Source: Rhodanobacter sp. L36 | GTDB taxonomy: Bacteria > Pseudomonadota > Gammaproteobacteria > Xanthomonadales > Rhodanobacteraceae | DNA: 64,000 bases | NCBI RefSeq assembly: GCF_009765755.1 | Contig: NZ_LMUV01000002.1 | Span: forward strand, 846,493-910,492 | Direction of reading: 5' to 3' | Shown: in pieces, positions 35,699 through 46,492 of the stretch | Layout: each line of letters opens with the position of its first letter | Position numbering within the stretch: position 1 is the first letter of the stretch | Notes under the pieces: generated by a model | The model's database searches: none | What the model was told of the DNA's origin: nothing | What the model saw: only the letters and a program-made list of their open reading frames with translations | Position numbers and translations under genes: made by a program

Positions 35699-36121
35699 TC
35701 ACTCCTTCCGCTCGGCGGTAGTCATGAAGCCAACATGCACCATGCCGGACTCCTTGGCATCCGCGATGATCTTCTTCACGACCTTGAACTCAAGTCCCTT
35801 GTCCGCACGAATCTGCAACTCGGGTTGCGGCACCTTCTGAGCATTGACCAGAAACTGCGAGCGCAACTCTGCATCTGTTGCTGGATGGTCGTTGAGGAAC
35901 ATGCTGCCGTCTTCCTTGACCGCGAGATCCATCGGTGGAGTCACCAGTTGGTCTTCCTTGGTTTTCGGATTGGCGTTGGGCAGCGTGATCGTGACGGAAT
36001 GGGACATCAGCGGAGCGGTGATCATGAAGATGATCAGCAGAACCAACATCACGTCGACGAGCGGCGTGACATTGATTTCCGACATCGGTCCGCCGGAACT
36101 GCCCCCAGTACTCATGGACAT
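35699..36121 (-). CDS. exbD1: Biopolymer transport protein ExbD (first copy, ExbD1)
   Basis: 140 residues with the same membrane segment MSEINVTPLVDVMLVLLIIFMITAP and conserved aspartate, then a periplasmic domain ending in KKIIADAKESGMVHVGFMT. Only 4 bp separate its stop from exbD2 and 11 bp separate exbB from its start, so the three form one tight transcript. Supplies proton-motive energy from the inner membrane to TonB. Confidence 0.94.
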   Translation of the reverse strand: MSMSTGGSSGGPMSEINVTPLVDVMLVLLIIFMITAPLMSHSVTITLPNANPKTKEDQLVTPPMDLAVKEDGSMFLNDHPATDAELRSQFLVNAQKVPQPELQIRADKGLEFKVVKKIIADAKESGMVHVGFMTTAERKE

Positions 36122-36132
36122 GGGTCAATCCC

Positions 36133-36915
36133 TCACTTGCTGGTCGGAGCAGCGCCTTCGACACGCGAACCGGTAGCGAAGAAGTCGTGCAGGTCGTGCG
36201 CGAACTCGTCGAAGCGGGCGTAAGTCAGGCGATTCGAGCGGGTGTAGAAGTTGTAGGCGAACAGCGCCGGGATCGCGGTGAACAGACCGAACGCGGTCAT
36301 GATCAGCGCTTCACCGACGGGGCCGGCCACAGCGGTCATCGATGCGTTGCCGGAAGCCGAGATGCGGATAAGAGCGTTATAGATGCCCCACACCGTACCG
36401 AGCAGGCCGACGAACGGCGCAGCGGAACCCACCGTGGCGAGCAGGGTCATGCCGCCTTCCAGTCGAAGGCTCTCGCGGGAAACAGCCTGACGCAGCGCGC
36501 GATCGATGAACTCCGAACGGCTGAGCGACTCGGCCAGACGACCCGTGGTACCGGCAGCAGCAGTTTGCTGATGATGGGCCACCGCCGAGGCAGCATCCAA
36601 CGCAATCTTCGAGAACGGTTCGCCCTTGGGCTGCGCCTCAAGTTCGCGGATGGCATCCTGGGTGGAGCCGTTGCCCCAGAAACCGTCGATGACTTTGTCA
36701 GCGCGACCGCGGACCATCGCGTTACGAATGGCGTTGGCAATGATGAAGTACCAGGAAAGGAACGACATCACGACCAAGGTCACTAGAACGACCCAGCCCA
36801 GCCAGTCGAGATTCTGGACGAGGTTGCCAAAACCCATTTGCTTCATGGCTTCAGCGTTGGCATTGCCGCCCATGGATTGTGCGGCGTCGGTTGTTGCAGG
36901 AGTCTGTAGGAACAT
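36133..36915 (-). CDS. exbB: Biopolymer transport protein ExbB
   Basis: 260 residues. MotA/TolQ/ExbB family: N-terminal extension (MFLQTPATTDAAQSMGG), first helix WLGWVVLVTLVVMSFLSWYFIIANA, a cytoplasmic loop, and two C-terminal helices with LLATVGSAAPFVGLLGTVWGIYNAL and GPVGEALIMTAFGLFTAIPALFAYNFY, which carry the residues forming the proton channel with ExbD. Pentameric in related systems. Confidence 0.96.
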   Translation of the reverse strand: MFLQTPATTDAAQSMGGNANAEAMKQMGFGNLVQNLDWLGWVVLVTLVVMSFLSWYFIIANAIRNAMVRGRADKVIDGFWGNGSTQDAIRELEAQPKGEPFSKIALDAASAVAHHQQTAAAGTTGRLAESLSRSEFIDRALRQAVSRESLRLEGGMTLLATVGSAAPFVGLLGTVWGIYNALIRISASGNASMTAVAGPVGEALIMTAFGLFTAIPALFAYNFYTRSNRLTYARFDEFAHDLHDFFATGSRVEGAAPTSK

Positions 36916-36985
36916 AGCGCTACCCTAGGGAAGTCAAGCGTGAACTGTAACTGTAATCGACTGAAACTGGATTACGGCTGGAGAA

Positions 36986-37645
<660 letters not shown>

Positions 37646-37795
37646 CTTTCACTATCTGAAGCTGATCAGTCGGAGAGAACGTTGCCGCAGGGCGAGACCG
37701 AAACCGTCGAATGTTTTGACGGCACTCACCGCTGGGGAGACGCAGGGAAAGGTTTTCAACGGTACAACAGCACATGGCATTTGTATAGCACCTGA

Positions 37796-37825
37796 GAGGC
37801 AGATAAATGGACGTCCATCTGCCTC
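37796..37825. other. Hairpin between the TPR gene and tonB
   Basis: GAGGCAGA (37796-37803) and TCTGCCTC (37818-37825) with a nested TGGACGTCCA dyad. It lies 34 bp past the TPR-gene stop, so it may end that transcript, though no T-run follows. Confidence 0.5.
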
Positions 37826-37858
37826 CCGAAACAAGTTGCCATGGGAACAATTACGCGA

Positions 37859-39142
37859 TTACTTATTGCCCGCCTTTTTGAGCCAGGCATTGGCTTTGTC
37901 CGCTGTTTCCGGTTGTTGCGCCGCCAGTTTCATTGCCGCGATGGCTGCAGGTTTGTTCTTCAAACCACGCTCGGCTTCGGCCAACAACATGTACGCGTTG
38001 CCCTTGTGCTTGACGCCTTTGTCGATGCCGGTTTGCAGCGATTTTTTCGCTTCACTGTATTTCTGGCCCTGCAGCTGCACGCTGCCCAGTGCGACATAAA
38101 TATCGCCATCTGTGGCTACCGTCGTTCCCTTCTGGTAGTAACTCATCGCGCGACTGTCGCTCTCGCCGATGACGGCTGCGTCACCCGCCAGTTTGTAGTT
38201 TTCGGCGCTGGACTTGATGATGCCTTTCGACACACCGTCGTCGAAAACCTGTAGTGCTTTGCTACTGTTGGCGACTGTATCGGTGCCTTCCTGAGCAACC
38301 AGCAGATAGGCTTTGATGAGATTGATCCAGTCGCCTTCGTCTTTGAGCGAACCGGCGCTGCGGCCTTGTTCAAGCAACTTGATCGCTTCCGGATATTTTT
38401 GTTGCTGAAGCAGCAAGGCGCTGGCGTTATGCAGCGCGCCTGTGTCGCCTGGATTTTTTGCTAGTTCGTCGGATGCAAGTTTTGCAGCCTGATCGCCCTG
38501 TCCCGATTCGGAATAGCTGGCCATCAGTATCTGATTCCAGCTTGCATCGGGTTTGTCCGTCATGGACTGCGCTTTCTTGATCGCGACAATGGCCTCGGGA
38601 TATTTCTGGAGGCGATAGTCGGCGTTTCCTTCAAGAGCATACGACTCGGCGGTTTCCTTCTTGCCCTCGGCGCGCCACTTGGTGAGCGTTTCCAAAGCTG
38701 GCTGGTACTGCTCGTCGGCAAGTTGAATCTGCGCCAACTCATATTCGAGCTGGAAATAGGTGTCGTTCGGCAGGATGCCATTGGTCAGGGACTGCTGGAG
38801 CAGCGCAATGGCGCCCTTGGCATCGTTTTGCTTGTATTTGATATTGGCCAGCCCTTGCAACGCCAGCGCTTGCGCGTATTTGCTCTTGCTGCTATCTGCA
38901 AGGGGTTGAAGAATCTGTTGCGCCTTCGCGTTGTCACCGCTGTTGACCGCATCGAGTCCGGCATTGAGGCTTTTCTGATCGGCCTCGCTCTTCAGATCAA
39001 GCTTAGGTTCTGCCCGGGTGCTGTTGGGATACAACGCGGCGGGTTTGTCCTTCGCAGCGTCTTTTGCCAACGCTTGGCCGCTCGCCGCACCAAGCAGCAA
39101 TACGGCGCTCGCCAACATCGATAATCCTCGGGCGTGCTTCAT
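37859..39142 (-). CDS. Periplasmic TPR-repeat protein
   Basis: 427 residues from ATG 39142, with AGAGGAC upstream. Signal peptide (LSMLASAVLLLGAASGQALA), then tetratricopeptide repeats almost to the end, e.g. AQALALQGLANIKYKQNDAKGAIALLQQSLTNG, SYALEGNADYRLQKYPEAIVAIKKAQ and AYMLLAEAERGLKNKPAAIAAMKLAAQQ. Lysine-rich and hydrophilic; no enzyme motif. TPR scaffolds next to tonB-exbBD are seen in xanthomonads, and this one may help assemble TonB-dependent uptake, but that is inference from position. The gene sits between gyrB and tonB, same strand as both. Confidence 0.82.
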   Translation of the reverse strand: MKHARGLSMLASAVLLLGAASGQALAKDAAKDKPAALYPNSTRAEPKLDLKSEADQKSLNAGLDAVNSGDNAKAQQILQPLADSSKSKYAQALALQGLANIKYKQNDAKGAIALLQQSLTNGILPNDTYFQLEYELAQIQLADEQYQPALETLTKWRAEGKKETAESYALEGNADYRLQKYPEAIVAIKKAQSMTDKPDASWNQILMASYSESGQGDQAAKLASDELAKNPGDTGALHNASALLLQQQKYPEAIKLLEQGRSAGSLKDEGDWINLIKAYLLVAQEGTDTVANSSKALQVFDDGVSKGIIKSSAENYKLAGDAAVIGESDSRAMSYYQKGTTVATDGDIYVALGSVQLQGQKYSEAKKSLQTGIDKGVKHKGNAYMLLAEAERGLKNKPAAIAAMKLAAQQPETADKANAWLKKAGNK

Positions 39143-39258
39143 GTTCGTCCTCTTGGTTCTGCGCATGGAATACGCGGGAATCATGGAGGGTAACCCGACG
39201 CAACCGGGAAGGACAAGTCGCAGTGCCGCATCAAAGATTGTTAAAAATCAATTACTTG

Positions 39259-39284
39259 GATGACCCTGTGTTCACAGGGTCATC
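39259..39284. other. Perfect 12-bp hairpin downstream of gyrB
   Basis: GATGACCCTGTG (39259-39270) and CACAGGGTCATC (39273-39284) pair perfectly around 2 bases. It lies 41 bp after the gyrB stop. On the minus strand a T-rich stretch follows only after about 10 bases, so it is a weak terminator at best. Confidence 0.6.
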
Positions 39285-39324
39285 ACGGGGCATAGTCCCG
39301 TCCTGTTTTCCGCCGGACTAGACG

Positions 39325-41808
<2,484 letters not shown>

Positions 41809-41838
41809 TCATGCAAAGGGTCAATTGCAACCGAACGA

Positions 41839-42918
41839 TTATAGCAGGCGTGTGATTTCGCCCTGTTCCACGTGGAACATCGCTTTTGGTGCGGCGAGTA
41901 ACGCTTTGGGCGGCTCAGTGCCCGTCACGAGCACTTGAGCATGAGCATTCTCAAGATAGGCCACAACTGCTTGTTGATGTTGTTCGTCCAGCTCGGAAGC
42001 CAGATCATCCAGGCATACGACAGGCCACTCTCCATGGCTTTCAAAAAACACATGAGCTTGAGCCATCACACAGGCCAGTGCCGTCAGTTTCTCTTGGCCG
42101 CGGGAGAGATGTTCCTTGATTGGGGCATGAGTGTAAGTTAGAGCCCAATCTGCACGGTGACAACCTACGGTGGTGTGACCCCTCGCAAAATCCCTGCCCC
42201 GGGTTGAACGAAGTTCTTCCAGCAAATTCGTCTCGGGTGGCCACCCACGTCGATAGCTGAGCGTTGCATGGCCCAACTCTGGCAACAGTTCACCAGCCAT
42301 CGTTTGTAGCCAAGGTAGCAGTTGGGCTAGATAAGCTTTCCTGTATGCATCGATCGCGGTGGCGCACATGTCGAGCTCAATTTCCCATGGCGCAAAGAGA
42401 TCGTCCTCTGGCGACTGGCTTGTTCGAAGAAGGCTATTTCTCTGTTTTACCGCACGTTGATAGCGTCTCCAGAGCAAAAGGAACTCATGTTCCACGTGGA
42501 ACACCCCCCAATCCAGATAACGGCGGCGCTCGTCAGCCGGCCCCGCGATCAATGCATGGGAACCTGGCTCAAAACAAACGACTGCGCACTGGCCCACTAG
42601 CTGCCCCAACGTCATCTGCGCATCATCGGCCCTTGCTTCCCACCGTGAGCCTGCTCGCCCGAGCCCCACGCGTGTTTTGCTGCCATCAAGCCGGATTAAT
42701 TCGGCAAAGACAGATACGTGCGTGGAATCACGCTGGACCAGCGCCTCCTTGGCGCTGGAGCGAAACGAACGGGCATGAGAGAGCAGAAAGGCTGCCTCCA
42801 ACACGCTGGTTTTTCCAGCTCCGTTCGCGCCGACAAAGAGATTGATTCCGTCCTCCAGCTTGATATCGACGTTCGTCAAGCATCGAAGGCCACGGATGCG
42901 CAACTCCTCAATCCGCAT
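41839..42918 (-). CDS. recF: DNA repair protein RecF
   Basis: 359 residues from ATG 42918. SMC-like ATPase that loads RecA at gaps with RecO and RecR. Walker A GANGAGKTS at residues 29-37, signature-region LSRGQEKLTALACVMAQ, Walker B VVCLDDLASELDEQHQ. Two perfect 16-bp parS-type palindromes lie within its coding sequence, where they encode the peptides FHVEH and FHVEQ. The gene follows dnaN and precedes gyrB on the same strand, spacing 82 bp and 93 bp. Confidence 0.97.
   Translation of the reverse strand: MRIEELRIRGLRCLTNVDIKLEDGINLFVGANGAGKTSVLEAAFLLSHARSFRSSAKEALVQRDSTHVSVFAELIRLDGSKTRVGLGRAGSRWEARADDAQMTLGQLVGQCAVVCFEPGSHALIAGPADERRRYLDWGVFHVEHEFLLLWRRYQRAVKQRNSLLRTSQSPEDDLFAPWEIELDMCATAIDAYRKAYLAQLLPWLQTMAGELLPELGHATLSYRRGWPPETNLLEELRSTRGRDFARGHTTVGCHRADWALTYTHAPIKEHLSRGQEKLTALACVMAQAHVFFESHGEWPVVCLDDLASELDEQHQQAVVAYLENAHAQVLVTGTEPPKALLAAPKAMFHVEQGEITRLL
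41864..41879. promoter_or_regulatory. parS site 1 (ParB binding), inside 3' end of recF
   Basis: TGTTCCACGTGGAACA, a perfect 16-bp palindrome identical over 15 of 16 positions to the Pseudomonas parS consensus TGTTCCACGTGGAACC. Within recF it encodes MFHVEQ at residues 347-352. Confidence 0.9.
42488..42503. promoter_or_regulatory. parS site 2 (ParB binding), inside recF
   Basis: A second perfect TGTTCCACGTGGAACA palindrome, 624 bp from site 1 and about 1.8 kb from the dnaN-dnaA intergenic region. It encodes FHVEH around residue 140 of RecF. Two identical copies of a 16-bp palindrome in one gene are not expected by chance. Confidence 0.9.
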
Positions 42919-43000
42919 TGATTGAACCCCGAACGCAGCGACGCCGGAAATCCTGCGAAGATTCCCGGCGTCTGTTGTCAATACACGCGACGATCAAGCG

Positions 43001-44101
43001 TCAGAGCCGCAACGGCATGATCACGTGGCGCGCTTGTTCGTTATCGTGTTCTTGCACCAAGCAGCTCGATTGCGCATCTCGCAGGCTGAGTCGCGCCTTG
43101 TCCCCGCGCAGCGCCGCCAACGCATCAAGCAGATATCCCACATTGAAACCAACAGCTAGATCCGAGACATGCGTTTCAGCTTCAACCTCTTCAACGGCTT
43201 CTTCCTGCTCCGGATTGTGAGCGACGATTCTCAATTTGCCCGGCGAAAACTCAAGTCGAACACCTCGGTATTTTTCGTTGGAAAGAATGGCAGCTCGCTG
43301 TAACGCACCGCGTAGAACTTCGCGATCCAAGGTCGCTGACTTGTCTGCACCCAGTGGAATAACCGCCTCGTAATCGGGAAACCGACCATCGATCAACTTG
43401 GACGTGAACATTACGTCGCCCCGCCGAACGCGAAGATGATTGCGCCCGAATTCAAGTTCGACTTGGCCATCACCTGTTTCGAGCAGCCCCACCAGCTCAT
43501 TGACACCTTTCCGCGGAATGATGATCTGTCGCCGCGTCGTCACGGAACTCTGCAATTCCGTTTGCTTCATGGCAAGACGATGGCCATCGGTAGCGACGCA
43601 GCGCAAAGTATGTTCCTGCAAATCGAGCAGCATGCCGTTGAGGTAATAGCGAACGTCCTGATTCGCCATGGCGAATGCCGTTCGCTCCATCAGGTCACGC
43701 AGTACTTCTTCGGGAAGACTGACCTTTTCCACCAGCTCGATTTCATCGACTGTGGGAAATTCGCTGGCTGGAAGCGTCGTCAACGTAAAACGGCTACGGC
43801 CCGCGCTGAGCGAGACCCGATCATTGTTTAGCTTGAGTTCGATCTTTGCCCCATCCGGCAGAGCGCGGACGATATCGAAGAGCTTTCTAGCAGGAATCGT
43901 GATTTCGCCATCAACCAGCTTGTCGGCCAGCGTTGTGGCAACCATCTCCACTTCAAGATCCGTACCGGTCAACGATAGTGAACCGTTGGCGACTTTGACC
44001 AACAGGTTAGCCAGCACCGGAAGCGTCTGACGACGTTCAACAACGCCAATGACCTGCTGCAGCGGTTTGAGCAATGCTTCTCTTTGGATGCTGAATTGCA
44101 T
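43001..44101 (-). CDS. dnaN: DNA polymerase III sliding clamp (beta subunit)
   Basis: 366 residues, the normal length. Three repeated clamp domains beginning MQFSIQREALLKPLQQVIGVVERRQTLPVLANLLV; conserved GMLLDLQEHTLRCVATDGHRLA in the second domain and the C-terminal VMPLRL end. Forms the ring dimer that tethers polymerase III and other enzymes to DNA. Separated from dnaA by the probable oriC. Confidence 0.98.
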   Translation of the reverse strand: MQFSIQREALLKPLQQVIGVVERRQTLPVLANLLVKVANGSLSLTGTDLEVEMVATTLADKLVDGEITIPARKLFDIVRALPDGAKIELKLNNDRVSLSAGRSRFTLTTLPASEFPTVDEIELVEKVSLPEEVLRDLMERTAFAMANQDVRYYLNGMLLDLQEHTLRCVATDGHRLAMKQTELQSSVTTRRQIIIPRKGVNELVGLLETGDGQVELEFGRNHLRVRRGDVMFTSKLIDGRFPDYEAVIPLGADKSATLDREVLRGALQRAAILSNEKYRGVRLEFSPGKLRIVAHNPEQEEAVEEVEAETHVSDLAVGFNVGYLLDALAALRGDKARLSLRDAQSSCLVQEHDNEQARHVIMPLRL

Positions 44102-44350
44102 GAGTTTCGCTTTCCTCTACCTGCTGTTCTGTCTTTTAAAAGAAGATAGTTGTTGTAGTAGGTGTCGTGGATAACTTTTAAATTGATCTAAAGCTTTGAA
44201 AATCAAATAGTTACTTGTTTATTGGCTTGTGCTCAAAAGGCAACAGGCGCTGTGGACCATTTGTGCATAACTTTTGAGGCCATTCTATCCACACATTATC
44301 CACAGCTTGAACCCCGGATGTTCCATCCTTGAACAGAGCAGGGCCCTACG
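44102..44350. other. Probable oriC (dnaA-dnaN intergenic region)
   Basis: 249 bp, AT-rich in the middle (44180-44235) in an otherwise GC-rich region. DnaA boxes by eye: a perfect TTATCCACA at 44296-44304, plus one-mismatch boxes CTATCCACA at 44285-44293, CGTGGATAA at 44166-44174 and TGTGCATAA at 44262-44270. The AT-rich stretch flanked by boxes looks like a DNA-unwinding element. Gene orientation reverses just beyond dnaA. The dnaA-rpmH gap has one further perfect box and could contribute. The exact functional limits cannot be read from sequence alone. Confidence 0.8.
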
Positions 44351-45685
44351 CTAGCCAGTCAGTGTTCGAATCAGTTGTTCCCAATCTTGACGCATCCTCG
44401 GATCGGTTTCGACGAACTTTTTTATCGTCTTGCATGCATGCATGACCGTGGTGTGGTCTCTGCCACCGAATGCTTCGCCGATTTCCGGCAGGCTGTGTTC
44501 CGTCAGCTCCTTTGACAAGGCCATGGCAATTTGCCTTGGCCGAGCGAGAGAACGCACCCGACGCTTGGATAACAAATCCTGCAGCCGCACGTTGAAATAT
44601 TCAGCAGTGATTTTCTGGATATTGGGTATGTTGATCGCCTGCGCATGCGTTGCCAGCAGATCGCGTAGTGTTTCTTCGGCGAAATCGGCGGTAATTGGCT
44701 TGCCATAGAAATTGGCGCGCGCAGCCAGAGTGTTCAGGGCGCCTTCCAAATCACGCACGTTCGAGCGAATACGCTTGGCCAGCAGCATGGCGACATTTTC
44801 ATCGACCGCCACGCCCTTCTCATGAGCTTTGGCCAGCAGAATCGCCGCTCGTGTCTCGAAGTCCGGAGGCTCGATGGCAACGCTCAGGCCCCAGCCCAGA
44901 CGAGACTTGAGCCGCGGTTCGAGCTTGTCGACTTCCTTCGGATAGCGATCGCAGGTCAAGATGATCTGCTGCTTTGACTCGAACAACGCATTGAAGGTAT
45001 GGAAAAACTCCTCCTGCGTCGTATCCTTACCCGCGAAAAACTGGATGTCGTCGATCAGCAGCGCATCCACCGATCGGAAACGCCGCTTGAATTCGTCCAT
45101 GCTCTTGGCGCGCAGTGCCTCAATCATCGACCCGACAAATTGCTCGGAACGCAGGTAGAGCACCTTGAAATCCGGATTGCGCTCGCGCATCAGGTTGCCA
45201 GCGGCATGCATGAGATGCGTCTTGCCGAGTCCGGTGCCGCCGTAAAGCAGAAGCGGGTTGTACGCCCGTCCCGGGTTGGTCGCGACCTGCATGGCCGCCG
45301 CCTTTCCCAGTTGATTGGATTTGCCTTCGACAAAGGTCTCGAATGTGTAGTGCGGATCCAGGTTGTGGGGATGCGCAGCCACGTTTGACGGCACGACCGC
45401 ATTGCTTCGCACGATGACCGGTCTGGACGGAGCTGGCGGTCGGGCGGAATTGGAGCCGACATCAAGTCGTATTGGCCACGGCTTGCCAGCCAGCTGCTGC
45501 ACAACGGTTTCAATGAGCGCCAAGTAACGATCGCGCACGGTATCCAGAGTGTAGGAATTGGGGGCGAACAACTGCAGGCCATCGCTCCCGTCGCGCGCTT
45601 GCAGGGGCATGAGCCAGGTGTGTAAGTCCTCGGCGCTCAGATCGCCTTCAAGGCGCTCAAGGCAGCGCCGCCACAGATCACTCAT
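44351..45685 (-). CDS. dnaA: Chromosomal replication initiator DnaA
   Basis: 444 residues. Domain I ([29 protein letters not shown]) for DnaB contact, a short variable linker, domain III AAA+ ATPase with Walker [14 protein letters not shown] and Walker [15 protein letters not shown], and domain IV with the DnaA-box recognition motif [15 protein letters not shown]. Binds TTATCCACA boxes and opens oriC. ATG 45685; boxes nearby on both sides suggest autoregulation. Confidence 0.98.
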   Translation of the reverse strand: MSDLWRRCLERLEGDLSAEDLHTWLMPLQARDGSDGLQLFAPNSYTLDTVRDRYLALIETVVQQLAGKPWPIRLDVGSNSARPPAPSRPVIVRSNAVVPSNVAAHPHNLDPHYTFETFVEGKSNQLGKAAAMQVATNPGRAYNPLLLYGGTGLGKTHLMHAAGNLMRERNPDFKVLYLRSEQFVGSMIEALRAKSMDEFKRRFRSVDALLIDDIQFFAGKDTTQEEFFHTFNALFESKQQIILTCDRYPKEVDKLEPRLKSRLGWGLSVAIEPPDFETRAAILLAKAHEKGVAVDENVAMLLAKRIRSNVRDLEGALNTLAARANFYGKPITADFAEETLRDLLATHAQAINIPNIQKITAEYFNVRLQDLLSKRRVRSLARPRQIAMALSKELTEHSLPEIGEAFGGRDHTTVMHACKTIKKFVETDPRMRQDWEQLIRTLTG

Positions 45686-45799
45686 GGATAATTGTCAGCC
45701 ACAACGTTTGAAGCGCATGCGCGCGGGGTGAACGCGGAAGTCTAGCAGTTGGTCATGCGCTTCCGGTGTCCATGCAGTAGCGCGAAAGGCTGCGCATCG

Positions 45800-45848
45800 T
45801 TGACAACAACGAATAAAACCCACACACTTTCCAACCTTTTTATCCACA
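45800..45848 (+). promoter_or_regulatory. rpmH upstream region with DnaA box
   Basis: A consensus -35 hexamer TTGACA at 45800-45805 and a perfect DnaA box TTATCCACA at 45840-45848, 18 bp before the rpmH start. The -10 hexamer is not clear by eye. The box may put the ribosomal/RNase P transcript under DnaA influence or belong to the origin. Confidence 0.55.
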
Positions 45849-45866
45849 TTCCCTTCGGAGTAAGCC

Positions 45867-46001
45867 ATGAAGCGGACCTTCCAGCCCAGCAAGCTCAAGC
45901 GCGCACGCACGCACGGTTTCCGTGCCCGCATGGCAACAGCCGACGGTCGCAAGATTCTCAATGCCCGTCGCGCCAAGGGCCGCAAGCGCCTGATTCCGTA
46001 A
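45867..46001 (+). CDS. rpmH: 50S ribosomal protein L34
   Basis: 44 residues, [20 protein letters not shown] at the start and RKRLIP at the end, the full universal L34 sequence pattern. Basic rRNA-binding protein of the large subunit. ATG 45867 with CGGAG upstream. First gene rightward from the origin, followed 14 bp later by rnpA, the standard arrangement. Confidence 0.97.
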   Translation: MKRTFQPSKLKRARTHGFRARMATADGRKILNARRAKGRKRLIP

Positions 46002-46015
46002 TACAGGATCAGGAC

Positions 46016-46363
46016 ATGCCCGCCGCCGGTCTCCCGCGCGAGGCACGGCTACGCAGGCCCAGCGAATTCGCCGCATTGCGGCTAAGCAGCGGACGCGCAG
46101 GCGGCCGCTGTTTTCATGTGCGCTATAGAAGCAATGAGCTTGGGCATGCGAGGCTCGGCCTGGCCATATCCAAACGTGTTTCCAAGCGCGCCGTCGAACG
46201 AAATCGCATCAAACGATTGCTGCGCGAATCCTTTCGACGCATCCAGCATCAACTCCCAGCGGTGGACGTGATGGTGATGGCGCGCGAACAGGCGGCGGGT
46301 ATTCCCGGTTCCGAGTTGCTCATCGAACTCGACCAGCTGTGGAAAAAGCTGTCGGCAAGTTGA
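46016..46363 (+). CDS. rnpA: Ribonuclease P protein component
   Basis: 115 residues from ATG 46016 (CAGGATCAGG upstream). Basic protein that helps the RNase P RNA bind pre-tRNA leaders. Central RNR motif: ARLGLAISKRVSKRAVERNRIKRLLRESFR. The frame is open upstream through rpmH to 45749, but the residues there look non-coding, so an overlapping long form as in Thermus is rejected. The usual yidD gene between rnpA and yidC is absent. Confidence 0.95.
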   Translation: MPAAGLPREARLRRPSEFAALRLSSGRAGGRCFHVRYRSNELGHARLGLAISKRVSKRAVERNRIKRLLRESFRRIQHQLPAVDVMVMAREQAAGIPGSELLIELDQLWKKLSAS

Positions 46364-46492
46364 TCGGCGGGTGCCCGTGACTTTCCGCACCATTGAAGCC
46401 GGACACCGCGACCTCCACAATTCCGTGTTGGCCCGCCCTTTCATACTCTTTCGTCGTGTCCAGCGCGGCGGCATCACCGGATTTGCTACGCG

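Noticed and set aside
45749..46015. N-terminally extended rnpA overlapping rpmH as in Thermus
   Set aside because: The upstream residues are low-complexity and do not match RnpA, while ATG 46016 has a ribosome site and starts a normal-length protein.
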